64,000 nucleotides of DNA. It comes from Bacteroidales bacterium. GTDB taxonomy: Bacteria > Bacteroidota > Bacteroidia > Bacteroidales > B18-G4. The first letter of the stretch is position 1; each line of letters starts with the position of its first letter. Shown here one piece after another: positions 40,518 through 51,479 of this stretch. Under the pieces are notes generated by a model. That model was given only the letters and a program-made list of their open reading frames with translations. It ran no database searches and was not told where the DNA came from. Position numbers and translations under genes: made by a program. The DNA is taken from NCBI GenBank assembly GCA_018400295.1, contig JAGYMZ010000012.1, forward strand, positions 1 through 64,000. Reading direction: 5' to 3'.

Positions 40518-43500
40518 ATGAAAATTGCAACGCGCACAGACTTATTTAATGATATTATCTTACTGGAAAAGAAGGGGAACAGAACATGGTTGCCCGCGAA
40601 AAGGCATGTTTTGAACCGCCTGCTTTTTGTGTTGATCCCTATGTATTTTATGCAGGTTTCGGCCCAGCAACGTGATTATTATGATCCGGATTTCCAGCGA
40701 AGCATCGGTTATCACGTGACGGAAGCCGATGCAGCACAGTATAAAAACATTCCTGTGTTGAATCTTCCCGAAGATTACCGTAATAAGGACCTTCCGGTTT
40801 GGGTGGACAATTCCCTTCAACCCTACCTGAGGCCCGTTTTCAGTCAGGAGTCCTATCCCAATTGCATGCAGTCTACATCAATTGCCTATAATTATACTTA
40901 TGAGATCAACCGGTCAAGAGGGATTCCTTCAGATGTACCTGAAAATCAATACACAACGCATTTTTCCTGGAATTTTTATAATGGAGGGGATGGCTGGTAC
41001 GGTGTAAACTACCTGCACACGTTCAATGTGTTGGAAAAATGCGGTAACCCCACAGTGACTGATTACGGTGGGATGTATAACGGAGGCGGAAGCCGGTGGA
41101 TGAGCGGATATGATGAATATTATGCGGCAATGAAAAACAGGATAACTGGCATTTATGCAATACCTGTCGATACGGAAGAAGGTATCCTGACCCTGAAGCA
41201 CTGGCTAAATGATCACCTTGACGGATCGGACGTGGGTGGAGTAGCCAGTTTTATTGCGTGTAGCCCCTATTCTCTGCTTAAGCTCCCGGAAGCGACCCCG
41301 GAAGCCGGCAAATATGTCATAGCTTCATGGTGCGACAGGGCGCTGCATGGCATGACCATCATCGGGTACAACGATTCCATCCGGTTTGATTACAATGGGG
41401 ATGGAAAATATACCAATGACATGGATATAAACGGGGATGGTGAGGTCAATGTTCGCGACTGGGAGATCGGCGGGTTTAAATTTGTAAATTCCTACGATAC
41501 CACCTGGGCCGATAAAGGGTTTAGTTATGTGATGTATAAAACATTTGCCGATCCGATACAGGAAAATGGCATTTGGGGGAATCAGGTTCACGTGATCAAC
41601 GTTAAGCAAAATTATGATCCCACCATTGCCTGCAAGGTGAAGTTAAAACACGACTCCAGGGAAATGATAAAAATAACGGCCGGGGTCTCCGGTGATCCCG
41701 AATGCCCGTATCCCCGAAAAATCCTTGAATTTCCCATTTTTGATTTCCAGGGAGGTGACAAGTATATGCAGGGAAGCGATACCATTGAAATGAACCGGAT
41801 AATTGAATTTGGCCTGGATATCACTCCGCTGTTGAGTTTTGTTGAGACCGGAAAGGAATCCAGGTTTTTCCTCACAGTCACTGAAAGGGATGAACGGAAT
41901 GAAGGCCATGGCGAGATCCTGTCTTTCTCATTAATGGATTACAGCGGTGTTTCGCCCGTTGAAATACCCTGTCCGCAAAACAATGTTCCATTGGCCAACA
42001 ATTTTAAAACACATCTTGGCGTGGTCACTTCCATCAATTTTGATAAACCGGAGATCCTGACCCATGCCTTGCCGGGATATCAGCCGGGAACGCAGTTTTC
42101 CCATACCCTTCAGGCACAGGGAGGGAAGGAACCATACAACTGGCATCTCAAAAAAAATTATAATGTCAGTATGGAACATGGTGCTTTTCCGGGATTTTCC
42201 GGAAGTCTGATTTCCACGAACAGCGGTGAGGATACGGTTCATAGCATTCCCCTGGACTTCAGCTTCCCCTATTTCGGGAAAGCATACGATACACTGCATG
42301 TGAGTGATGGGGGGTACATCTATTTTGACGAAGGTGTACGTTTCTGGTCTTACATTTGGAAACAGCGGGATTTTTTGAAGGATATCAAAAGCATTTCACC
42401 CTTTCTGAGCAAGCAGCTGTGCCTGGATCCCGGCAACGATGACGGACTTTGGTATAAACAGGAAAGCGACAATATCATGTTTTCCTGGGATGGCACAGCA
42501 AAGGATCAGCCCCTGGATTCTGACCTGCAGTTTGCTGTGCAGTTGTTTGATGACGGGACCGTGGTCTTTTACTACGGAAATATGATCTTTGAAGGGAATA
42601 TTGAATGGGCCGGCGGCCTTTCTGATGGAGATGGGATTAATCATTCCATTCTGGATGCCTCTGATCCTGGCTTGCTTGCAAAGGGTTCGAAAATCAGGTT
42701 TATTCCGGGAAATTTTCCGGCAAATGCAGAAATAAACCGGCAGGGGGAATTGACCGCCTTCATCCCGGAAAATTCTGGAATATTTGATCTGGAAGTGGTG
42801 CTGACGGATGATCATAATATTTCCCATAGCAGACAATATCAGCTCTCGGATGGCCTGGCCATTGATTATATCATTCATTCCGGTGACGATACGATCATTG
42901 AACCCGGTGAAACTGTTTCCCTGGATGTGGTTGTAAAAAATGTTTCAGCCGGAACCGTACCAGATATTTCCTTGGAAATGTCAACTTCCGATCCTTTTAT
43001 TTCAATCACCGATCCTTCCGAGGTAATTGGGAAACTGGACCCCGGAGACCATGTGACAAAAGTGAACGCAATTGAATTTCATGTTTCGGAAAGTGCGCCG
43101 GATACATATACTGCCCGCATTCTGAGCATGCTGAATTCACCGGGAAATAGCTGGGAATCGAGTATGTTTGCTATGATCCACGCACCCGAACTGGGGATCC
43201 ATGAATATTCTATTGTCGATGGCGACAATCAGCGCCTGGATCCCGGTGAGTCGGCCACCATATCCATATCCATACAAAATACCGGCCATGCGGGAGCGGG
43301 GAATGTTACCGCAAGCCTTCATTCCATCGATCCTTATGTTGGCATTACAGGTAACAGCATACAGGAAATCGGTTCTGTTCCTGTTGGCGATACCCCATCG
43401 GCGGATTACGATATAGAAGCAAGCTTTAATGCGCCCCATGGACATATTCCGGGGTTGGTCCTGGAGATCCGTGAAGATGGCTTGCCGGTGTGCAGAGATA

Positions 43501-44438
43501 CGATAGAGCTGATGATCGGGAAAATGCCGGCCCTGGTCATTGACCTGGACCCACAAAACCATTCCGGACCGGTCATATTTAATACGATTCGGGATATGAA
43601 CATTCCATGCCGGTATACCCGGGCCTTCCCCGTGGAAGATCTGAACAAATACCAGTCTGTTTTTCTGAGTCTCGGCATTCATTTTTCCAACCACATCCTT
43701 ACACATGATCAGGGAAACCTCCTTGCAGGGTTTCTCTCGGACGGCGGAAGGTTATACATGGAAGGCCGCACCACCTGGGGGGATGATCCCCAGACTTCCG
43801 TTCATGATATGTTCAATATGGATGCGATCTCCATGCCAACGATGTACGGGGTACTGCTTGGCCAGGACAGTACCTTCACACAGGGAATGGCCTTTGAAAA
43901 TTCCGCCACACCTCCATTTGCATACTATTATCTGGAACCTGTTGCGCCTGCATATGCCATTTTTAAAAATGCCACCGACAGCCTGGCCTGTGTGATCGCC
44001 CAGAATGCAGGAACGTATAAGACCATCGGTTCCATTACGGAATTTGGCGCATTGATCGGGAACGACTCTTCCACATATACCGGACTTATGTCGGAAATGC
44101 TGGACTTTTTTGATATTGTTCTTACCGTGGCGGGTATGGAGGAGCATGAGGCAAAACCGTTTCTTTCGGATGTTGTTTGTTTTCCCAATCCTTTCCGGGA
44201 ACAGACAGAAATACGTTTTACGCTGGCCTCACCATCGGAAGTTGGCATTCAGGTTTTTAACCTTCAGGGACAGCTTATGGACCGGATTTTGAGATCCAGA
44301 CGCATGCACGGTGGATCGCATACCGTTGCGTGGAATATTTCAGCTGGCGTGAACAAGAATATGCCGGAAGGAATTTACATATATAGAATATTCGCAGGAG
44401 ATCAGGTGTTTACGGGTAAAATGGTGCTGTTGCGATAA
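40518..44438 (+). CDS. Secreted C1-like cysteine peptidase, multidomain, T9SS sorting domain
   Basis: FSQESYPNCMQSTSIAYNYTYEIN (Cys), HGMTIIGYND (His), GGFKFVNSYD (Asn); C-terminus DVVCFPNPFREQTEIRFTL...GIYIYRIFAGDQVFTGKMVLLR; ORF opens at 40425, MKIATR start preferred. Confidence 0.78.
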   Translation: MKIATRTDLFNDIILLEKKGNRTWLPAKRHVLNRLLFVLIPMYFMQVSAQQRDYYDPDFQRSIGYHVTEADAAQYKNIPVLNLPEDYRNKDLPVWVDNSLQPYLRPVFSQESYPNCMQSTSIAYNYTYEINRSRGIPSDVPENQYTTHFSWNFYNGGDGWYGVNYLHTFNVLEKCGNPTVTDYGGMYNGGGSRWMSGYDEYYAAMKNRITGIYAIPVDTEEGILTLKHWLNDHLDGSDVGGVASFIACSPYSLLKLPEATPEAGKYVIASWCDRALHGMTIIGYNDSIRFDYNGDGKYTNDMDINGDGEVNVRDWEIGGFKFVNSYDTTWADKGFSYVMYKTFADPIQENGIWGNQVHVINVKQNYDPTIACKVKLKHDSREMIKITAGVSGDPECPYPRKILEFPIFDFQGGDKYMQGSDTIEMNRIIEFGLDITPLLSFVETGKESRFFLTVTERDERNEGHGEILSFSLMDYSGVSPVEIPCPQNNVPLANNFKTHLGVVTSINFDKPEILTHALPGYQPGTQFSHTLQAQGGKEPYNWHLKKNYNVSMEHGAFPGFSGSLISTNSGEDTVHSIPLDFSFPYFGKAYDTLHVSDGGYIYFDEGVRFWSYIWKQRDFLKDIKSISPFLSKQLCLDPGNDDGLWYKQESDNIMFSWDGTAKDQPLDSDLQFAVQLFDDGTVVFYYGNMIFEGNIEWAGGLSDGDGINHSILDASDPGLLAKGSKIRFIPGNFPANAEINRQGELTAFIPENSGIFDLEVVLTDDHNISHSRQYQLSDGLAIDYIIHSGDDTIIEPGETVSLDVVVKNVSAGTVPDISLEMSTSDPFISITDPSEVIGKLDPGDHVTKVNAIEFHVSESAPDTYTARILSMLNSPGNSWESSMFAMIHAPELGIHEYSIVDGDNQRLDPGESATISISIQNTGHAGAGNVTASLHSIDPYVGITGNSIQEIGSVPVGDTPSADYDIEASFNAPHGHIPGLVLEIREDGLPVCRDTIELMIGKMPALVIDLDPQNHSGPVIFNTIRDMNIPCRYTRAFPVEDLNKYQSVFLSLGIHFSNHILTHDQGNLLAGFLSDGGRLYMEGRTTWGDDPQTSVHDMFNMDAISMPTMYGVLLGQDSTFTQGMAFENSATPPFAYYYLEPVAPAYAIFKNATDSLACVIAQNAGTYKTIGSITEFGALIGNDSSTYTGLMSEMLDFFDIVLTVAGMEEHEAKPFLSDVVCFPNPFREQTEIRFTLASPSEVGIQVFNLQGQLMDRILRSRRMHGGSHTVAWNISAGVNKNMPEGIYIYRIFAGDQVFTGKMVLLR

Positions 44439-44549
44439 AGACGGGATCTCCCCCCCGGACGGAAACAGACGGGCAGGCATGATGAATTCCGGCACTGCTG
44501 AATAAGCAAGGATTTTTAATAAACTGGCATATATATAAAAAAGCGACCC

Positions 44550-46523
44550 ATGAATTGCAGAAAACTTTTTATGATGTTCCTGGCGATCGGAATGTCTGCA
44601 TCTTTTCTTTTTGCGCAGGAAAAGAAATACGTTCCGGGGGAACTCATCGTTCAATTTGATCATTCCAACCCGCAACAAGTTTTAATGGACAAGCTTGTCA
44701 GGGATTTTTCAGACATACAGCTGCAACCTGTGAAAATACTATCAAAAAGGCTGAATATCTGGCTTGTTTCTTATCAGGAAGGATCACGCAAGGATACACG
44801 CATACTTGCCGCTGTGAGAAATTCCACGGGTATATCCAATGCCCAGTTCAATCATTATGTGTCCTTACGGGAGACAATACCGGATGATGATTATTTTGAA
44901 GACCAATGGGCGTTATATAATACCGGACAATCCGGAGGTGTTGAGGATGCGGATATTGATGCGACCGATGCATGGGACATCACTACCGGGGGATTAACCG
45001 TAAATGGTGATACCATTGTTATAGCCATCATCGATGACGGTTTTTATCTTGCGCATGAGGATGTCCGTTTCTGGAAAAACCGGAATGAGATCCCGGGCAA
45101 TGGCATCGATGATGATAATAATGGATACATTGATGATTATGATGGCTGGAATGCATACACTTCCTCTGGGAATATTTATGCTCAGGATCACGGGACACAT
45201 GTAAGCGGGATTGCCGGTGCCATTGGCAATAATGGCCTGGGTGTTTCAGGGGTTGGCTGGGGTGCACAAATATTGCCTGTGCAGGGGTCCTCACAGGTGG
45301 AGTCGACGGTGGTAGAGGCCTATGGATACGTTTATGAGCTTCGCGCAACGTATAACGAGACTGCCGGAGCGCAGGGGGCCTTTGTTGTTGCTACCAATGC
45401 TTCTTTTGGCGTTAATCAGGGTCAGCCAGAAAATTTTCCCGTTTGGGGGTCGATGTATGATTCCCTGGGCACTATCGGAGTGATCAGTGCGGGTGCAACG
45501 GCCAATGCTTCATGGGACATTGATGAGGTGGGGGATATTCCAACCGCCTTCCCCAGTGATTTTCTGATCAGTGTTACCAATACTACTAGGAAAGATGAAA
45601 AGAATGCCAGTGCGGGCTACGGAGAAGTCACCATTGACCTTGGTGCCCCTGGAACAACGGTGATGTCTACCAGAAACGGAAATGCCTATGGCATGAAGTC
45701 GGGGACCTCCATGGCAAGTCCCCATGTAGCCGGTGCTGTCGGCCTCTTGTTTGCTTCAGCACGGGCGGGGTTTTTGGCAGCATATCATGAGGACTATGCA
45801 ACGCTGGGCGTGATCCTGAAGGAATACATCCTGGAAGGCGTGGATACCCTCTCTGATCTTCAGGGTAAAACTGTCTCCGGAGGCAGGTTGAATGTGTTTC
45901 ATTCAATGCAGTTTATGATCAATGATGCCTTTTTTCTCAGTGAAGATACTCTTGGAATGACCTTGAATCCGGATTCCTCGGATAGTTCCTTTTTTATTGT
46001 TGCCAATACCAATCCGGTCAACCTGGCGTATGAGTTGATCATACCGGAAAACCCCATGTGGCTGAGTACCGGTATACAGCAGGATACCCTGATTTCTATG
46101 GGCACTGATACGGTATGGGTTCGTTTTGATGCCACTGGCCTGGGGGTGGGAAATTATTCCGCTGATATCTTGGTTTCCAATATCCTGGGCGAGGAGCATA
46201 TCCTTGTATGCAGATTACGCGTGGTTCCGTTGGCACTTACACCCGAAGGTCACGGAGTGGAAAAGATGCATTTATCTGTGTATCCGAATCCGTTTTCCGG
46301 CATCCTTCATGTTGAAGCGGCTTCCCATGCCGGGAACCAGGTAAGGGTGGATCTGCTGGATATTCAGGGAAGGCACCTCACAAAAATTTCAGTAAACCCA
46401 ACCCTCAGCACTGATCATAGTATTTCCTGGCAGGTTCCGGAATGGCTTGTTCCCGGCATTTACTTTGTTTCCGTTTCGGGCAACGGGAAGGCTGCATACC
46501 GCAAGGTGGTGCATGTTCCCTGA
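44550..46523 (+). CDS. S8 family subtilisin-like peptidase with T9SS sorting domain
   Basis: IAIIDDGFYLAHEDV, HGTHVSGIAGAIGN, SGTSMASPHVAGAVGLL; C-terminus LSVYPNPFSGILHVE. Confidence 0.93.
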   Translation: MNCRKLFMMFLAIGMSASFLFAQEKKYVPGELIVQFDHSNPQQVLMDKLVRDFSDIQLQPVKILSKRLNIWLVSYQEGSRKDTRILAAVRNSTGISNAQFNHYVSLRETIPDDDYFEDQWALYNTGQSGGVEDADIDATDAWDITTGGLTVNGDTIVIAIIDDGFYLAHEDVRFWKNRNEIPGNGIDDDNNGYIDDYDGWNAYTSSGNIYAQDHGTHVSGIAGAIGNNGLGVSGVGWGAQILPVQGSSQVESTVVEAYGYVYELRATYNETAGAQGAFVVATNASFGVNQGQPENFPVWGSMYDSLGTIGVISAGATANASWDIDEVGDIPTAFPSDFLISVTNTTRKDEKNASAGYGEVTIDLGAPGTTVMSTRNGNAYGMKSGTSMASPHVAGAVGLLFASARAGFLAAYHEDYATLGVILKEYILEGVDTLSDLQGKTVSGGRLNVFHSMQFMINDAFFLSEDTLGMTLNPDSSDSSFFIVANTNPVNLAYELIIPENPMWLSTGIQQDTLISMGTDTVWVRFDATGLGVGNYSADILVSNILGEEHILVCRLRVVPLALTPEGHGVEKMHLSVYPNPFSGILHVEAASHAGNQVRVDLLDIQGRHLTKISVNPTLSTDHSISWQVPEWLVPGIYFVSVSGNGKAAYRKVVHVP

Positions 46524-47768
46524 TCATCGTTGCATAAGCCAGGGTGTTGGATTTTGAATGGATTTGGATTTCCAGAGTTCAAAGTGTAATTCGGTTTTTC
46601 CTTCAGTTTCGCTGGTGAATATGCTGCCGATCTCTTGCAATGTGTGCACCTGTTGATCCTTACGGACAAAAACCTCATCCAGGTTGGAATATACGGTCAG
46701 ATAATTTCCGTGACGTATGATCACCACATTATTATTGTTCGGGACCGCGATCACACGGGTTACAACCCCATCAAAAACAGCCCTGGCATTCGAACCTTTG
46801 GCAGTCAGGATGTTGATGCCGTTATTGTTTACTTTCACTCTTTTCAATACAGGATGGGCTTGCTGTCCATATGTTCCGGATATCACACCCTGGTCGGAAG
46901 GCCATGGCAATTTACCCATGTTTTGCTCGAAGTTTTCTGAGAGCTGGAGCTCAGTTGGCGTAAGGGACATGTCCTCCTTCTTTTTCATGTTTGCTTCCCT
47001 TTTTGCTTTTTCCTCTGCCAACCGGATTTCTTCCGCAATGATGTCTTCTATGGCTTTTTGAAGCCTGGAAGCGGCTTTTTCCTTTTCTTGGAGCGCTTGC
47101 TTAAGTTTTTTCTCCTTGCGCGTCAGGGAGCTGTATATCCGGTTTTGATCGATCCTCTGCAATTCCAGACTGGCAATTTCATTTTTTTGTTCTTCGATCA
47201 GGGATTCCTTTTCTTTTCTTCGCCCCTCCATCTTCAAGATCTTGATATCCAGCTCCTTGCTGGTTTTTGCGATGAGCCTGGCCTGATTTTTCCGGTAGGC
47301 GCTGTATTGCTGAAAATACTTGATCCTTCGGTAAGCCTGGTTAATATCTTCGGCGGAAAAAATAAACATCAAACGGTCGTATATATTTCTGTTTTTGTAT
47401 GCGTAGTAGATCATGCTGGCATATTCTTCCTTTAACTTTTTTAAGTCTTTTTTCAATGCAGAGATGCTGTCGTTGATTATGATTAACTGACGATCAATAA
47501 AACCGATCTCGTCCTCAATGGCACCTATAAGTTCTTCCCGTTTGTTGATTTGACGTTTCAGGATGACAAGCTCATTAATGGAACTTTCTTTGGATTGCCT
47601 GGTTTGGGACAGCAGATTGTTGGTATACTGGATCTCTTTTTCGATCTTCTTTTTGTTTTCTTCCAGTTCAGAACGGCTTTTTTCCTGAGCTGGCAATACA
47701 GCAAATAAAAGGAGAAGGAAGGAAAGAAGAAGGAAACACCGGGCATATTTCATTGGTGGCAGTGGCAT
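46524..47768 (-). CDS. EnvC-like murein hydrolase activator / M23 peptidase
   Basis: Long coiled coil then WPSDQGVISGTYGQQAHPVLKRVKVNNNGINI...HFELWKSKSIQNPTPWL. Confidence 0.9.
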   Translation of the reverse strand: MPLPPMKYARCFLLLSFLLLLFAVLPAQEKSRSELEENKKKIEKEIQYTNNLLSQTRQSKESSINELVILKRQINKREELIGAIEDEIGFIDRQLIIINDSISALKKDLKKLKEEYASMIYYAYKNRNIYDRLMFIFSAEDINQAYRRIKYFQQYSAYRKNQARLIAKTSKELDIKILKMEGRRKEKESLIEEQKNEIASLELQRIDQNRIYSSLTRKEKKLKQALQEKEKAASRLQKAIEDIIAEEIRLAEEKAKREANMKKKEDMSLTPTELQLSENFEQNMGKLPWPSDQGVISGTYGQQAHPVLKRVKVNNNGINILTAKGSNARAVFDGVVTRVIAVPNNNNVVIIRHGNYLTVYSNLDEVFVRKDQQVHTLQEIGSIFTSETEGKTELHFELWKSKSIQNPTPWLMQR

Positions 47769-47777
47769 GGTACGAAA

Positions 47778-48632
47778 CTAATAAATTCTTTCATATTTGC
47801 CGGGAATATTAAAAGGGAAGCGTAGTTTCTTATTCAGGTTTATTCTGGAATAATCGACGAACATTTCAATATTCTTTTCAGCGGACAGGTCAAATTTAAT
47901 TTTGGTGGCAAAAAGCTGCTTGTCGATATTTCGAAAGTCTGAATAGTACGCATTCAATTTCTTGTTTTCCTTTTTCAACTCTTTGATCATAAGCCGGGAT
48001 ATCTTAAAAATTTCCGGCTTAAGCCATATGGTTTGAAGGAAGATCTTCGGGTATGTTTCTGCTTCTTTGATGTATTTTTTTAATTTATTTCTCCCGGTGG
48101 TTGAAAGCCGGTATTCATTGCCGTCGATGGAAGCACGGAATGTGGTTTTTTCATAAAACTGAAAGTCATTTCCGATGATGAGGGATTGGAGCATGTCGAA
48201 ATCGATATTGGTTTCCAGAAAACTGTTGACGAGGTCATAGTCTCCCAGGAAATAGCTTTTATCCACCCGGTTCAAAAACATAACGGAATCATTGGTGATG
48301 ATCAACCTCGCCATTTCAATGCCCAGGGCCGGACTAAAAGATATCCAAATGATGCTGTCTTTTTCTATCCTTATCTGGCCTTTGAATTCGGTTTTTTTCT
48401 TATCATAAATATAGTCGATGTTGAACTTGGCTGAAAACCAGTCGAACTTTAGTTCCCGCTGCGATAATTGCTCAAACAAATACTCCGGACCTTCATTCCG
48501 GATGGGCTTCTTCATCACGCTTCGGGAGGTTTTACATGAGGCGAGAATGCCTGCCAGCAAGAGGACTAAAAAGATTTTGCAGTATAGGGTCTGGTGCTGT
48601 ATTATGCTTTCGAACACGTGTTGTCTATTCAT
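47778..48632 (-). CDS. DUF4292-type lipoprotein
   Basis: LLLAGILASCKTSRSV lipobox; ISFSPALGIEMARLIITNDSVMFLNRVDKSYF. Confidence 0.82.
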   Translation of the reverse strand: MNRQHVFESIIQHQTLYCKIFLVLLLAGILASCKTSRSVMKKPIRNEGPEYLFEQLSQRELKFDWFSAKFNIDYIYDKKKTEFKGQIRIEKDSIIWISFSPALGIEMARLIITNDSVMFLNRVDKSYFLGDYDLVNSFLETNIDFDMLQSLIIGNDFQFYEKTTFRASIDGNEYRLSTTGRNKLKKYIKEAETYPKIFLQTIWLKPEIFKISRLMIKELKKENKKLNAYYSDFRNIDKQLFATKIKFDLSAEKNIEMFVDYSRINLNKKLRFPFNIPGKYERIY

Positions 48633-50481
48633 ATAGTTTCTTATCTCTTACTTTCTTCTTTAGCAGTTCTGATCCTCCTTCTCCGGCTTCGAGCGCTTGT
48701 TCCCATGTATTGATCGCTGCCTCCTTTTTCCCCAATTGAAAAAGGACATCACCCAGGTGCTCAAGTACTTCTGCATTGGTATCCGTATGGTTCTGAATGG
48801 ATTTTTCAATCCATTTCCTGGCTTCTTCATAGTTTCCCAGCTTGTAAAGTACCCATCCGTATGTATCCTGATTGGAAGCGTTTTCGGGATCCAGCTCAAT
48901 CGCTTTTTTGGCCATCTCCAGGGCTTTTTGAAGGTCCTTGTTTTCCAGGGATAAATAATAAGCATAGTTGTTAAGGACGATGGAATTCTGAGGATCTATG
49001 GCAAGTGATTTATCATAGTTTTCGTATGCTTTTTCATCTTGGTTTGTTTCATGGTAGGCATCCCCGAGGTAGGAATGGAATTGTGATTTTAGAAGATCGT
49101 TATCGATGATGAAGCGCAAGCCATTTTCCAGGTCTTCAATAGCTTGCTGGTAATCTTCTGACTGAAAACTCGCAATGGCCGAAAACATATATGGCAGGGG
49201 CTGTTGCGGAAACAAGACCTTGACTTTGTCGCTTTCCTGTTTCATTGATGTGTAATCTTCCAGTTCCGCTTCCGTAAACAATAATTGCTCCCATATCATA
49301 TACCGGCTTTTGTCCAGTTCTAAAACTTTCCTGAGGGATTTTCTGGCTGCTTCATATTGCTTGTCCTGATAAAGAAGGTCTGCATATATAGAATGGGCTT
49401 TGGGATTTTCCGGATGTGCCTCTATTAAAACTTCGGAAAGTTGAAAGGCCTGTTCTTTTTTGTCGTCGTAAAATTCATTCACGGTAAAAAAAGAAAGAAG
49501 GATATTGACCTTGGTGTCAATATCCAGCATTGGATTGGCGAATCCCCGGACCAAATGTTCGTAGTATTTGCTTGTATCTGATTTTTTCCGGTAGTAATCG
49601 GAAAGGGAAATATGTATGTAAGGATCATCGGGGTCAATTTCAAGTACTTTTTCGTATTCCTGCAGGGCTTTCTTATGCTGGTTATTTTTCAGGTAAAGCT
49701 CGGCCAGCATGGAATGATATTTCGCTTCTTCCGGATCGGTATTTCGCAGTTTTTCGATTTCCCGGATGGCCCCCTCTAAATCGTTTTGCAGAAGGTATAT
49801 TTTGTGTTTTTGTACGGACAGCTCTTCGCTTACGCCAAATCTTTTTTCCAGTTTATTGTACACGTCAATGGCCTTGTCGTAATCCCTGTTAAAAATGCTG
49901 GTTACTGCAAGGTCGTTATGATATTCAATTTTTTCGGGATACTGTTCCGTGATCTTCTCCAGTACCGCAACCGCCTTGTCAAGTTGGTCGGTTTTTTTAT
50001 AAAGTCCGGCCAGCCGGTTCATGTACCACAGGTTGTTTTCATCGTTCCGGACGGATTTTTCGGCATATTCAACCGCCTTTTCATACGCATTTTTTTTGGC
50101 GTATATCCCTGCAAGTTCATACATGCTTGCTGCATCATTCGGGTTTTCTTCCAGGGACTTCAAAAACAGCGTTTCTGCTTTGTCCGTGTTGCCGAGGATC
50201 ATTTGTTTTTTAGCCTCTATGAAATTATCAGCGTTGTTTTTTTGTTTTTTATTGCCTTTTGTCCCTGAGTGCGTGATCACATTTTCGTTCCCCGCTTTGT
50301 TTGTCGTTTTACAGCCGGCAAGAAGGAGCAGAAGTGCCGAAAAAATGACAAGAATATTCTTGATCCCCGGAAACCACAATGCTTTGAAAGGAGCTTCAGA
50401 TCCCTTCCTGGCATGGTGATGTTTGCATGCGGTAGCGCATGGCTTATGTATTTGGGTGTTTGGGTGCATGGTTTGTATCAT
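48625..50481 (-). CDS. Tetratricopeptide-repeat lipoprotein
   Basis: Many TPR motifs (e.g. AASMYELAGIYAKKNAYEKAVEYAEKSV); LLLLAGCKTTNK lipobox. Confidence 0.9.
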   Translation of the reverse strand: MIQTMHPNTQIHKPCATACKHHHARKGSEAPFKALWFPGIKNILVIFSALLLLLAGCKTTNKAGNENVITHSGTKGNKKQKNNADNFIEAKKQMILGNTDKAETLFLKSLEENPNDAASMYELAGIYAKKNAYEKAVEYAEKSVRNDENNLWYMNRLAGLYKKTDQLDKAVAVLEKITEQYPEKIEYHNDLAVTSIFNRDYDKAIDVYNKLEKRFGVSEELSVQKHKIYLLQNDLEGAIREIEKLRNTDPEEAKYHSMLAELYLKNNQHKKALQEYEKVLEIDPDDPYIHISLSDYYRKKSDTSKYYEHLVRGFANPMLDIDTKVNILLSFFTVNEFYDDKKEQAFQLSEVLIEAHPENPKAHSIYADLLYQDKQYEAARKSLRKVLELDKSRYMIWEQLLFTEAELEDYTSMKQESDKVKVLFPQQPLPYMFSAIASFQSEDYQQAIEDLENGLRFIIDNDLLKSQFHSYLGDAYHETNQDEKAYENYDKSLAIDPQNSIVLNNYAYYLSLENKDLQKALEMAKKAIELDPENASNQDTYGWVLYKLGNYEEARKWIEKSIQNHTDTNAEVLEHLGDVLFQLGKKEAAINTWEQALEAGEGGSELLKKKVRDKKLYE

Positions 50482-51479
50482 TGTGAAATAGTATAATCGC
50501 CGATACTCAGGTCTTCTTCGCGACCTTTCATCTCAACGTAATTTCCGACCATGGAATTGTCTATGATCCGGTTGATTATGGAAGTATGGTCCTGTATGAT
50601 AGAATTGCTGACAATACTTTTGGTGATCCGGGTATTCATGCCAATGGATGCATAGGGCCCTACAACCGCATTGATGATCCGGGATCCCTCTCCTACATAG
50701 CTGGGTTTCAGAATGACAGAATCCCTGATGTCGGCCGAGGGGGAAATCAGGTTCTTGTCTTTATGATGCAGCAAAATCCGTTGATTGGTATGCACCGTGG
50801 CATCCTTATTCCCGCAATCCAGCCATTCATCCACGGTGTCTGTATGAAATGCGCTGCCCTTTTGCATCATATTTTGAAGTGCATCCGTTATGCCAAATTC
50901 ACCGGCGGTGCGAATGCCTTCATCGATGAGATGCTGAAGCTCTTTTTTCAAATAATCTCCATCGTTAAAATAGTAAATTCCAATGATGGCCAGATCGGAA
51001 ACGTGTTCTTCTGGTTTTTCAGCAAAACCTGAGATCCTGCCCCCGTTGTCCAGCATAACTACGCCAAACGAAGACGGGTCATCCACTTTTTTTACCCAGA
51101 TGACCCCTGCTTTCTTTGTGTCCAGGGTGAAATTCGCTTTAAAGAGGGTGTCTGCGTATGCAACGATCACTTTTCCTTTCAGGGATTCCTGTGCACACAG
51201 AATTGCATGGGCCGTTCCCAGCGGGTCAGGCTGATGGCTGATCCTGCCTTTGGCCCCAATGCTGGCGGCAATATCCAGGAGCTTTTTTTCAACGTCCCTT
51301 CCAAATTCACCGATCACGAAATTAATTTCATCTATGTTTTCACTCAATACATTGCTGATCTCTTCTACAAGTCGTTGAACGATCGTTTTTCCTGCAATGG
51401 GTAAAAGAGGCTTGGGTGTGGTCAGGGTATGGGGCCTCATTCTTTTACCCTTTCCTGCCATGGGAATTATTATATTCAT
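50478..51479 (-). CDS. Sugar-phosphate nucleotidyltransferase
   Basis: MNIIIPMAGKGKRMRPHTLTTPKPLLPIAGKTIVQRL plus C-terminal hexapeptide-like repeats. Confidence 0.92.
   Translation of the reverse strand: MNIIIPMAGKGKRMRPHTLTTPKPLLPIAGKTIVQRLVEEISNVLSENIDEINFVIGEFGRDVEKKLLDIAASIGAKGRISHQPDPLGTAHAILCAQESLKGKVIVAYADTLFKANFTLDTKKAGVIWVKKVDDPSSFGVVMLDNGGRISGFAEKPEEHVSDLAIIGIYYFNDGDYLKKELQHLIDEGIRTAGEFGITDALQNMMQKGSAFHTDTVDEWLDCGNKDATVHTNQRILLHHKDKNLISPSADIRDSVILKPSYVGEGSRIINAVVGPYASIGMNTRITKSIVSNSIIQDHTSIINRIIDNSMVGNYVEMKGREEDLSIGDYTISQ

Noticed and set aside
43137-43706. 189-aa minus-strand ORF inside the C1-like peptidase gene
   Set aside because: Antisense shadow ORF within a strongly supported coding region.
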